Notes under the pieces: generated by a model
Seen by the model: only the letters and a program-made list of their open reading frames with translations
Database searches by the model: none
Told to the model about the DNA's origin: nothing
Program-made: the position numbers and the translations under genes
Origin: CAYNJG01 sp965216885
GTDB lineage: Bacteria; Planctomycetota; Planctomycetia; Pirellulales; Pirellulaceae
Direction of reading: 5' to 3'
Assembly: GCA_965216885.1 (NCBI GenBank)
Contig: OZ244209.1
Span: 3,410,001 to 3,474,000, forward strand
Length of the DNA stretch: 64,000 nt
Shown: piece after piece, positions 16,758-24,125 of the stretch
Position numbering within the stretch: the first letter of the stretch is position 1
Layout of the letters: each line of letters begins with the position of its first letter

Positions 16758-16771
16758 CCGGCTAAAGCCGG
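16758..16771. repeat. REP-like palindrome CCGGCTAAAGCCGG
   Basis: With its flanks it is the reverse complement of the element at 12604-12617 (GTACCGGCTTYAGCCGGCC in both). It sits in the 90-bp gap before a lipoprotein gene. Confidence 0.6.
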
Positions 16772-16806
16772 TACAACCAACACGGTACTACAAACACAAA
16801 GAAGCA

Positions 16807-17307
16807 ATGCAGAAATTGGCGTATCGAGAGCTGAGACGGCTGACCGTGTTCGCCGTCGCGATCATGACGGCCGGCTGTGGAAAAACAGCCAGCAACGGTG
16901 CGCCAACGCCGCTCGCCGAACCGACGTCCGTCGCCGAGGGCGTACAGCGTTTGGAGCCGATGATCGAGGATCTCACCAACGCGATATCGAAAAACAGATT
17001 GGCAACTCGCGATGCAGAACTGCACGATGCACTGTTCCTCGCCGGCAGTGTCTCGTCACTGGCTGAATCTGCGACAGAGGCTGAGCCCGATACCACCCCC
17101 GAAACGGAGTCCCCAGATGCCGGGCAGGAAGACCTGGCAAATGCGTCTTACGAGTTCTTTCAGTTGCTGATGAAGGCTCACAACCGTGCGCACGGCAGCG
17201 TCGCCGACGAAAGCCTGACGAATCAGCAATTCGCAGCCCAAATCACGACGACGTTTGAATCGCTAAAACGGGCCACGCACAGCTCATCAGTCGACCTCAA
17301 TAACTGA
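16807..17307 (+). CDS. Hypothetical lipoprotein, 166 aa
   Basis: The start ATG 16807 has AAGAAG just upstream and yields a lipoprotein signal (RLTVFAVAIMTAGCGK). An in-frame start further up (16720) would translate through the REP-like palindrome and is unlikely. The mature part is Ala/Glu/Thr-rich and helical, with an acidic linker (ESATEAEPDTTPETESPDAGQ). No catalytic motif. Its end (17307) overlaps the convergent gene's stop (17297) by 11 bp. Function unknown. Confidence 0.7.
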   Translation: MQKLAYRELRRLTVFAVAIMTAGCGKTASNGAPTPLAEPTSVAEGVQRLEPMIEDLTNAISKNRLATRDAELHDALFLAGSVSSLAESATEAEPDTTPETESPDAGQEDLANASYEFFQLLMKAHNRAHGSVADESLTNQQFAAQITTTFESLKRATHSSSVDLNN

Positions 17308-17923
17308 GGCGGAATGACGGTAGCGGAGCGTGATGATCCAACCCCACTTCGACGCCGAGTGTTGAATTCTCGTTGTACTTCTTCGGAATGGTTTTTCCGT
17401 CCAGCGAAGTCACTTCAAGGCGATACATGCCCAATCGCATACCGCCATAGCCCTGCGCCACAATCTCCGGGTCCGTAAATTCGATATTGGGCGTCACGAC
17501 TCCGGCAACGTTCGTCTCGCCGACGGCCGGTTCGATGTACTCAGATAAGAATGGCTCGGGCACGGCGACGATCTGCAGGTTCTTGGCATCGGCAGATCCA
17601 TGTCGTAGTTCGATTTGATAACTGCGGATCGCAGTGCCGCTCGCCACGAACACTTCCAGCCGTTCCTGAATCTCCTGCTGAGACAGCGCACCATCACGAT
17701 CCGAGTCGGTCGTCTTCATGGCTGCTTTCAGGCCCGGTGATTCCGCCAGCTCCGTTTTGTCGATACTGCCGTCGGAATTTGCGTCAAACAGTTCCATCGC
17801 CTTCGCCGCGGCTGCGACGGGATCGAGCGCAGGAGGTGAGAGATTCTTGGGAGCTCGCGAACAGCCGATCGTCAGGCAGATGAGCAATACGAAACACGAC
17901 GCGGAGCGATGATCGTTCGACAT
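17297..17923 (-). CDS. EF-hand lipoprotein with transthyretin-like C-terminus (DUF1559 partner)
   Basis: 208 residues from ATG 17923; longer in-frame starts run back into the upstream DUF1559 gene. Lipoprotein signal with Cys in LLICLTIGCSRAP. Two EF-hands follow: DANSDGSIDKTEL and DSDRDGALSQQEI, both with full Asp/Asn ligand sets. The C-terminal about 110 residues form a beta-rich module ending MRLGMYRLEVTSLDGKTIPKKYNENSTLGVEV, typical of the transthyretin-like lipoproteins next to DUF1559 genes. It starts 43 bp after the DUF1559 stop. A paralogue with the same order lies at 20439-21119. Likely surface or periplasmic, calcium-binding. Confidence 0.85.
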   Translation of the reverse strand: MSNDHRSASCFVLLICLTIGCSRAPKNLSPPALDPVAAAAKAMELFDANSDGSIDKTELAESPGLKAAMKTTDSDRDGALSQQEIQERLEVFVASGTAIRSYQIELRHGSADAKNLQIVAVPEPFLSEYIEPAVGETNVAGVVTPNIEFTDPEIVAQGYGGMRLGMYRLEVTSLDGKTIPKKYNENSTLGVEVGLDHHAPLPSFRLSY

Positions 17924-17966
17924 GGCAATCTTGAATCGTTGAGTTACAAGAGTGATCGATGTTGGT

Positions 17967-18914
17967 CTACTGCAGACTCGCCGCGACACCATCATCACGG
18001 ACGCCATAGGCATGATGCACGGCCCGCTCGAGCGAAAAACTGACGGAGTGAACCGATCCATCGCAGAGCACCACCTGAAATCCGCCTGCGTGGGGGCCGC
18101 CGAAGTGATGAATACCCGCTTCGGATCCACCGTCGGTCCCGAGATTTCTATCACGCCATGGAAGTTGAGCGGGGCTCGCGAGTCGAATGTTCCCCCAGTC
18201 GTAGCTCCAGTGGCCGTGGTGTTCGCTGCGGGCCGGCAGCGTATACAAATCGGGCTCGGCGAACTTCTCGCCAATCAGATAGGTCTTACTGGTGCCGTCC
18301 ACAACCTGCTTCAGCTTGATGGTACTCGCCTGACTGACAATGCCGTGGCCCACGTCACGCCCGGGCGTCCAGTCAAACTTCATATGAGGCTCTGCTCCAG
18401 ACTGCCACGCATCACCACCGCACGCCGCGTAGTCGCCGCGGATCGTTTTGTTCACACTATTCGAGTTTTGCCAACTCGCTGACTGCGAGTAGGCGATCGC
18501 CTCGCGCCGCGACGGACAGTGAAACGTTTGAATGCCCAACTGCTGAAGATCGGCTGCATTGCGTTTTTGTTGCGTGCTGATTTCCGCCGGATCGCCATCG
18601 CTGGTCAATTTCCAGGCGTTGGTACTTTCCATGAACGGCAGAATATTGAACGACCATGTACCGGGTTGATCTTCACCAAAGCCGCGATCAGCATCGCCCG
18701 TCCAGTCCCATCGCCATCCACCAGCCGGCAGATGCGAGTGGGCACTCTCGTGATTCAGTACGGCCAATCCAAGTTGCTTTAGGTTATTTCGACAGGTGTT
18801 CGCTCTGGCCGCCTCACGAGCGGATTGCACCGCGGGCAGCAGCAGCGTGACCAGCATGGCAATGATCGCGATCACCACCAGGAGTTCGACGAGAGTAAAA
18901 GCATTACGTTTCAT
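17967..18914 (-). CDS. DUF1559 protein with type IV pilin-like N-terminus
   Basis: 315 residues from ATG 18914, with GAGG about 10 nt upstream. The N-terminus RNAFTLVELLVVIAIIAMLV is a prepilin-type cleavage/methylation signal and membrane helix. The DUF1559 core follows: LLPAVQSAREAARANTCRNNLKQLGLAVLNHESAHSHLPAGGW, DGTSKTYLIGEKF, and the C-terminal GGPHAGGFQVVLCDGSVHSVSF box. DUF1559 is hugely expanded in planctomycetes and thought to form pseudopilin-like surface or periplasmic structures. It is the first gene of a minus-strand pair with the EF-hand lipoprotein, and is mirrored by the pair at 19475-21119. Confidence 0.93.
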   Translation of the reverse strand: MKRNAFTLVELLVVIAIIAMLVTLLLPAVQSAREAARANTCRNNLKQLGLAVLNHESAHSHLPAGGWRWDWTGDADRGFGEDQPGTWSFNILPFMESTNAWKLTSDGDPAEISTQQKRNAADLQQLGIQTFHCPSRREAIAYSQSASWQNSNSVNKTIRGDYAACGGDAWQSGAEPHMKFDWTPGRDVGHGIVSQASTIKLKQVVDGTSKTYLIGEKFAEPDLYTLPARSEHHGHWSYDWGNIRLASPAQLPWRDRNLGTDGGSEAGIHHFGGPHAGGFQVVLCDGSVHSVSFSLERAVHHAYGVRDDGVAASLQ

Positions 18915-19474
18915 CGATCGGGACCTCGAAATCTTCCAAATGGACGGAGCATCCTGCCTGCCGTGCTCAACAATCAATCACTGATTGACCAAACCTTGGT
19001 CACGAGAATCTTCTCAATGCAGTGACAGCTGAAACAACAGAGCAGCTCTGGCGGATAATGCACGTACAGTAGCTCGCAAAGCCCAACGCGCATCACTGGC
19101 GAGAGCCTCCCGAACGTGGGCAGATTGTAACAGCAATAATGAAGCCAAAGTGAAAAGTGCGCGCCGTTTTGGCATAGGAAGATGGGCAACTCACGCCTTC
19201 TACAACTGTCTGGTGCCGCTGGACGACCTTGGGGAGGTGGCGTTGACTACGCCGGTAGTCGATCCACAAGAACCGACAGCCAGGAGTCGGGTAACTCACA
19301 TTTTCGTCGAATCCGCCGACGACGTGGTCGAGTGCAACTTGTCCTGCGAACCTCACTTTTACGAGCGACCGGCACTGGCCGAACTGCCGCAGCCCGTTCT
19401 GGCGACTCGCGACAAAGTTGAGATTTGCCTTCGGGGCCGCTACGATTTCACGCAGAATCCAAAGGGAGAGCCAA
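18915..19474. other. Shared divergent intergenic region of two DUF1559 pairs
   Basis: 560 bp separating two divergent DUF1559 genes, presumably with both promoters. A plus-strand open frame from 19150 runs through the second half into the DUF1559 gene in another frame, but has no family resemblance or clear ribosome site. No strong palindrome or repeat seen. Confidence 0.5.
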
Positions 19475-20437
19475 ATGCAATCTTATACCGAAGCGCACGC
19501 GCGGCGTCGCGCGTTTACCCTTGTCGAGTTACTGGTGGTAATCGCGATCATCGCCATGCTGGTTACGCTGCTGCTGCCCGCCGTGCAGTCCGCTCGCGAA
19601 GCCGCACGCCGCACACAATGCGTGAACAACCTGAAGCAGATCGGTCTCGCATGGCTCAATCATGAATCCGCGCACCAGCATCTGCCATCCGGCGGTTGGG
19701 GATGGACCTGGATCGGCGAACCAGAACGTGGCTTTGGCGAAGATCAACCGGGCGGCTGGGTCTACAACATACTCCCATTTCTTGAAGAGGGTGCCTTGCA
19801 CGATCGGGCAAGGGGCCTGACTGGCGCAGACCGACGAACGGCTTTGACCCAAACGATTCAAACTCCCTTGCCGATGCTGCATTGCCCCAGCAAGCGAGAG
19901 GCGGTCCTGTCCGTCGTCACGGGACCAGCTACCAACGGCAACCGCGTGACCATGGCCAACAAAACGGACTACGCCACGTGTGTCGGGGATGCACCGTTCA
20001 GTGACTGGGGAAGTTTTCCACGTAGCGAAGCCGCGGCAGAAAACTACAACTGGCAAACTCACCCGGGACACAACGGCGTCTGCTACCAAATCAGTAAAGT
20101 TCGCATCGGCCAGATTTCGGATGGCACGTCCAAGACTTATATGGTCGGCGAAAAAGCGCTCGACCCACAGCGGTACCAGGACGGTTCGGACTGGGGTGAC
20201 AACGAGTTTTTGCTAGGCGGGTACAACCGCGACTTTGCTCGAACGGTGGCATTGCCCGCTGCCCGCGACCAAATCGGAGTACGCATGGACTTTCAATTTG
20301 GCAGCGTCCATCAATCGGGATGGCACATGTGCATGGTTGACGGTTCCGTACGACCGCTTGGGTACGACATGGAACGGCCCGTGCATCGTGCCTATGGCAT
20401 TCGCAATGATGGCTCGGCGATTACGGAGGCCCAATAA
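19475..20437 (+). CDS. DUF1559 protein with type IV pilin-like N-terminus
   Basis: 320 residues from ATG 19475, with GGGAG 7 nt upstream; earlier in-frame starts add residues before the prepilin signal. N-terminus RRAFTLVELLVVIAIIAMLVTLLLP, then SAREAARRTQCVNNLKQIGLAWLNHESAHQHLPSGGW, GEDQPGGWVYNILPFLEE, DGTSKTYMVGEKALD, and C-terminal GSVHQSGWHMCMVDGSVRPLGYDM. The protein is clearly paralogous to 17967-18914 (same HESAH.HLP.GGW, GFGEDQPG, and R.VH.AYGIR.DG motifs). It is followed after 1 bp by its own EF-hand lipoprotein. Confidence 0.93.
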   Translation: MQSYTEAHARRRAFTLVELLVVIAIIAMLVTLLLPAVQSAREAARRTQCVNNLKQIGLAWLNHESAHQHLPSGGWGWTWIGEPERGFGEDQPGGWVYNILPFLEEGALHDRARGLTGADRRTALTQTIQTPLPMLHCPSKREAVLSVVTGPATNGNRVTMANKTDYATCVGDAPFSDWGSFPRSEAAAENYNWQTHPGHNGVCYQISKVRIGQISDGTSKTYMVGEKALDPQRYQDGSDWGDNEFLLGGYNRDFARTVALPAARDQIGVRMDFQFGSVHQSGWHMCMVDGSVRPLGYDMERPVHRAYGIRNDGSAITEAQ

Positions 20438-20438
20438 T

Positions 20439-21119
20439 ATGCTACGAACAACATGCACGCTCGAGACGCCAACACGTCGACGTTGCCAAACGAGCCGAGC
20501 CCTAACAGGCTTCATTCGATTGCTTGCCGTCGCTTCACTCGTCGGTCTCGCCGTCTTCACCGGATGTAGTGGCGCACTGCCGGCCGTCAAACCGCCACGA
20601 ATCGATACCGCCGCCGCCGCCGAGGGCGCGATCACCGAATTCGACACGGACGGAAACGGCTCGGTCAGTAAGGACGAGGCCTGCGAGGGCATTCGCAGCC
20701 TTTGGGCCCGTTACGATTTCGACGACGATGGCTCGATTACCGCCGAGGAATTTGCAACGCGATTCGAAAAGTGGACCGGCGGCGACACGGGCATGATGAA
20801 CCTACGAGTGCAGTTGACGTATCGTGGCCAACCGATGCCCGACGCCAACATCACGATGACCCCTTACGCTTTCCTTGGCGACCAGGTTCTGGCCTCGGAA
20901 GGCGTCACCGATCCCTACGGCTATGCCTTCATGGCGGTCCCCAAAGAAAACCTGCCCGCTACTCAGCAGACAAACTTCGGCATGCAAGTTGGGCTCTTCA
21001 AGGTTGCGATCACGCATCCCCAGGTAGACATCCCGGCAAAGTACAACGACGAGACGGAACTCTCCGTGGACCTGTCGCCCAGCGAGGCGAACACCGGCGT
21101 GGCCTTCAAACTGAAGTGA
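20439..21119 (+). CDS. EF-hand lipoprotein with transthyretin-like C-terminus (DUF1559 partner)
   Basis: 226 residues from ATG 20439, 1 bp after the DUF1559 stop, with GGAGG about 12 nt upstream inside the preceding gene. Signal region RLLAVASLVGLAVFTGCSG with lipid-Cys. Two EF-hands: DTDGNGSVSKDEA and DFDDDGSITAEEF. The C-terminal module (VQLTYRGQPMPDANITMTPYAFLGD, GLFKVAITHPQVDIPAKYNDETELSVDLS) has the transthyretin/carboxypeptidase-regulatory fold pattern. It is paralogous to the gene at 17297-17923 in all three parts. Expected to be lipid-anchored and calcium-responsive, and to act with the adjacent DUF1559 protein. Confidence 0.87.
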   Translation: MLRTTCTLETPTRRRCQTSRALTGFIRLLAVASLVGLAVFTGCSGALPAVKPPRIDTAAAAEGAITEFDTDGNGSVSKDEACEGIRSLWARYDFDDDGSITAEEFATRFEKWTGGDTGMMNLRVQLTYRGQPMPDANITMTPYAFLGDQVLASEGVTDPYGYAFMAVPKENLPATQQTNFGMQVGLFKVAITHPQVDIPAKYNDETELSVDLSPSEANTGVAFKLK

Positions 21120-21172
21120 ACCGCGATCGGCCGAGTACCACCGCTTCCGGATCACTCCGATTCCTCCCGGGC

Positions 21173-21485
21173 GGGAGGGCGAGGCTCCTGCCGGGCCAAT
21201 GCGTATTCAACGCGCGTGGGCGACGGTCCTACAAAGCCAATGCGTCTTCGCCACGCGTGGGAGACGGCCCTACAAAGCCGATGCGCCGACAACACGGGAG
21301 GGCGAGGCTCCTGCCGAGCCAATGCGTCTTCAACACGCGTGGGCGACGGCCCTACAAAGCCAATGCACCCTGCAACACGGGAGGGCGAGGCTCCCGCCGA
21401 GCCAATGCGTCTTCAACACGCGTGGGAGACGGTCCTACAAAGCCAATGCGCCTGCAACACGGGAGGGCGAGGCTCCCGCCGAGCC
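21173..21485. repeat. Array of eight 25-nt modules at 41-bp period (two interleaved types)
   Basis: Type A (GGGAGGGCGAGGCTCC..., ending GCCGAGCC or GCCGGGCC) starts at 21173, 21296, 21379 and 21461. Type B (GCGTGGGMGACGGYCC, then TACAAAGCC) starts at 21214, 21255, 21337 and 21420. Each is 25 nt, and successive starts are 41 or 42 bp apart. The 16-17 nt between modules are also conserved (AATGCGTCTTCAACAC-like). Because 41 is not a multiple of 3, the array is open in several frames with the same peptides recurring, which explains the spurious reading frames here. It lies between an EF-hand lipoprotein and a convergent phosphoesterase. Confidence 0.9.
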
Positions 21486-21503
21486 GAACCCGATGCAAAC
21501 CGT

Positions 21504-21583
21504 AAACTTACGCACGGTTCGGCAGGAGCGCCCCCCTTCCGGCGCCGCCCCTAACGCAAAACGCAAACTCACGCACGGTTCGG
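21504..21583. repeat. Pair of 19-bp direct repeats
   Basis: AAACTTACGCACGGTTCGG at 21504-21522 and AAACTCACGCACGGTTCGG at 21565-21583, one mismatch, 61 bp apart. The GGTTCGG end is complementary to CCGAACC at 21484-21490, so a hairpin is possible. Confidence 0.75.
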
Positions 21584-21597
21584 AATGAGACTCGGCT

Positions 21598-22515
21598 TCA
21601 GCCGCCAGCCCGCCAGCTGTGACTCTTTTGCTTGCGAAAACCGGTTAGCCGTAGCGTCCCATTGGCTTCAAGGTCCAGGACGGAATACCCGTTGTTGCTC
21701 TCGCCCGATCCTTCGATCATTGCTTTCATCGTGCAGTAGTGAATGCCCCGAATGTCCTTTAGATCATTCTGGTGACTGTGCCCCTGGAACACCGCCAGCA
21801 CGTTGCCAGAAGCTTCCAGTAACTTGCGAGCGGCCGCGTTGTTTTTCACTCCGTGGTTGTTGCTCACATCCAGTCGCTGATGAGCGAACACGATGACCGG
21901 TTTCTGATTCTTCGCAAGATCGGCCTGAAGCCAGTCGAGCTCGGACGCGGGAATATTCGCATCGGTCCACTTAAAGTTGCGACGCTGGTACGGCTTTCCA
22001 TCCGAGCGAAAGCAGGAGTCCAACACCACAAAGTGAAAACCTTGCCGATCAAAAGAGTAATAGGATTCTTCTTTTTCGACGCCGCCCAGAAACTCCTCCT
22101 TCGTCAGCGTATCCACGCAGTGGTTGCCCAATACGTAGTGCCGATCCTTGCAGATCTTCGAGAACCGGGCGTTCACGGTCTTGAGATAGCGGCGTTCGAC
22201 ATCCACCGATGCCGCCGCATCAATGAAGTCGCCAAGCTCCACAAGGACATCGGGTTTGACTTCAGCAAACTTCCCGGCAGCTTCGTCCAGCTTTGCCAGC
22301 GTTTCACGATAGTGTCGCGTCCCAGCCGGTGGCTTTTCCGCGTAGTGCAGATCTGTCACCAACCCCACACGCAAGGCAGGCTTGCTCGCTTCCGCAGTTG
22401 TCTCCTCAGCGACCAGCGTACCGGCAGCCAGTGACGAAGCGAGAACAAGCGTTCCCTGTTCAAGAAAAGCACGGCGACCAATTTGGTTCGATGAGCGTTG
22501 GTTTTCGCAATGCAT
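21598..22515 (-). CDS. Tat-exported calcineurin-like metallophosphoesterase
   Basis: 305 residues. The N-terminus has a twin-arginine signal (NQIGRRAFLEQGTLVLASSLAAG), so it is probably exported folded. Metallophosphoesterase ligands in order: LVTDLHYAE, VELGDFIDA, VLGNHCVD, FAHQRLDV and FQGHSHQND. An insertion with SYYSFDRQGFHFVVLDSCF is typical of the alkaline-phosphatase-like/purple-acid branch. Substrate unknown. It is the downstream member of two adjacent minus-strand phosphoesterase genes (61 bp apart). The stop codon falls inside a REP-like palindrome (21593-21604), and the repeat array follows. Confidence 0.92.
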   Translation of the reverse strand: MHCENQRSSNQIGRRAFLEQGTLVLASSLAAGTLVAEETTAEASKPALRVGLVTDLHYAEKPPAGTRHYRETLAKLDEAAGKFAEVKPDVLVELGDFIDAAASVDVERRYLKTVNARFSKICKDRHYVLGNHCVDTLTKEEFLGGVEKEESYYSFDRQGFHFVVLDSCFRSDGKPYQRRNFKWTDANIPASELDWLQADLAKNQKPVIVFAHQRLDVSNNHGVKNNAAARKLLEASGNVLAVFQGHSHQNDLKDIRGIHYCTMKAMIEGSGESNNGYSVLDLEANGTLRLTGFRKQKSHSWRAGG

Positions 22516-22576
22516 AACATGTCTCGCTGCAAATTGGTCTTCGAATTGGTTCTATTTGAACGACGCACGGAGTGCG

Positions 22577-23614
22577 TTACTTGCGAGGAGCGTCGCCAAA
22601 CCAACCTGTAGCTTTGGTAGCCTCGACCGCTTTTTCCGACTTCACCGACAGGACCAAAGTGCCCGACACGCGGGGGCCGTCGCTCCTTGTTTTTGCGGCG
22701 AGCGACACATTCTCACGCGGCCTGTTTTTCTCGCCGCGATGAGGGTGATCGCCAATGTAGCCACCGCTGTATTCGACATCGAACTCCAATAGCTCCAAAG
22801 TCATTTCCTTCGGCCGCACGGATCCTCGCATGTAGTTCAGATCCGTCTGAGTTCCCCAGAGAGCGCCGTGTACGATCTGCCAGATGCCATCCTGTTGCTT
22901 GACCGTAATCCGATGATGCTCTCCACACAGGTAGACGTTCACGCCGTGTTTCACCATCAGTTTCCACAGCCCTGAATCGGTGCCGTCTTTCAACATGCTG
23001 GCGCTCGAATTCTTGCTGCGTACCGGCCCAACGATTGGCAGGTGTCCCTGAACGATGATGAATTCCGCATCGGCATTCGCCAGGAAGGTCGCTTCCATCC
23101 ACGCCAACTGCTCTTTGCCGACCGTATAGCCAAATCGCTCGCCTTGGTCCTCGAACGTATCTAGCGTAATCACCAGAAGATTGTCTTTGCGAACGGCAAA
23201 GGTACGGCCGAGGTGATTCGCGGGGCCATTCTTTGGCATCCCCATCAGTTTGGTGAACTGCTTGCCGAAGGCTCGAGCGATGTGGCCGATCTTCAATCCT
23301 CCATCATCGCCATATTCGTGATCGCCGGGAGCGACATAGACGGTCATCTTGCGATCGTCGAATCGCTTCTTGAAACCCGTCCAGTATTCCTCCGTCTTGC
23401 GCTTCACCTGCGCTTCATCGTCCCACCATCGAGCGTCCATAATGTCGCCGGCATTGAGTGTAAAATCAGGCCCATCTTCCTGAAGCCGATCAAAGAACCA
23501 GTCGAGCGAATCCTCCCATCCCGGTTGGGGATTGCCAATGTTCCAATTGAAGATGTCCGGAACACTGGTGAATCGAATTTCTTCAGCCCGACACTGCGGC
23601 GACGGCACAAGCAC
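22577..23614 (-). CDS. Secreted metallophosphoesterase, apparent frameshift in the signal peptide
   Basis: The open body frame runs from GTG 23614 (345 codons) with metallophosphoesterase sites: NAGDIMDARWW, VAPGDHEYG, VVQGHLPIVG and CGEHHRI. The GTG has no ribosome site and gives no signal peptide. About 58 nt further upstream, tandem ATGs at 23673/23670 with AGGAA at good spacing begin MMKRRVTLSLATGLYF, a perfect signal-peptide start, but in another frame. In the body frame the sequence just before GTG reads RIVLLLGS, the missing hydrophobic core. One base added between the ATG and GTG would join the two. Either a real frameshift or a sequencing error; the gene may otherwise be intact. Confidence 0.8.
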   Translation of the reverse strand: MLVPSPQCRAEEIRFTSVPDIFNWNIGNPQPGWEDSLDWFFDRLQEDGPDFTLNAGDIMDARWWDDEAQVKRKTEEYWTGFKKRFDDRKMTVYVAPGDHEYGDDGGLKIGHIARAFGKQFTKLMGMPKNGPANHLGRTFAVRKDNLLVITLDTFEDQGERFGYTVGKEQLAWMEATFLANADAEFIIVQGHLPIVGPVRSKNSSASMLKDGTDSGLWKLMVKHGVNVYLCGEHHRITVKQQDGIWQIVHGALWGTQTDLNYMRGSVRPKEMTLELLEFDVEYSGGYIGDHPHRGEKNRPRENVSLAAKTRSDGPRVSGTLVLSVKSEKAVEATKATGWFGDAPRK

Positions 23615-24125
23615 GCTGCCGAGCAGAAGTACAATCCTGTTGCGAGGGATAGGGTAACGCGACGTTTCATCATTGGTTCCTGGTTGGATCGTGGCATGCT
23701 CATGCGAGTCTGGCCGTAAGATACTGCCATCGCGGTGGACGCAATTCCGGCGAAAGCCCCGCCCTTTATAGCGGCTTGACGACCCCGGTGCACTCGGGAG
23801 TTGCCGTTCGCCGCAGCCAATCGTGCGCCGTCGAAGTGGCCATTGGCAGTGTCCACCGGAAATAGCTGTTTGGTCCTTGACGATCGGACCTTCGGCGCGA
23901 TCGCAAATACGGCCGCGGCATGGTTGAGCAGAACGGCGTAACTGGCAGACAAGTCCCCTGTCAGAGTTCGGGCTTCACAGGAAACACAGCCACCGTGAAC
24001 CAACGTGGTTCCCTTTTCGCCCAACCGCAAGATTGGAGCGGACATTGCAAAGTGCTAGGTGGGTTCTCGCGTTAAACCTAAGCTGTATCTCTTATCGTTT
24101 GCTTGATGAAATTACATGGAATCTG
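23615..24125. other. Divergent gap upstream of the giant secreted protein
   Basis: Contains the likely true 5' end of the phosphoesterase (ATG about 23673, minus strand), then about 450 bp without a recognisable gene. A minus-strand open frame across it has no family resemblance. Promoters for both divergent genes should lie here; I see no confident -35/-10 pair. Confidence 0.4.

Noticed and set aside
19150..19665. 171-codon plus-strand open frame before and into a DUF1559 gene
   Set aside because: Overlaps the DUF1559 N-terminus in another frame, lacks a clear ribosome site and resembles no family. The non-overlapping first half could be a gene remnant, but nothing supports it.
21173..21485. 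CRISPR array
   Set aside because: The regular 25-nt repeats and 16-17 nt spaces look like one, but the spaces are themselves conserved, two repeat types alternate, and no cas genes are present.
23720..24045. Minus-strand open frame upstream of the phosphoesterase
   Set aside because: No family resemblance, biased composition and no ribosome site; its tail merely runs into the phosphoesterase signal peptide.
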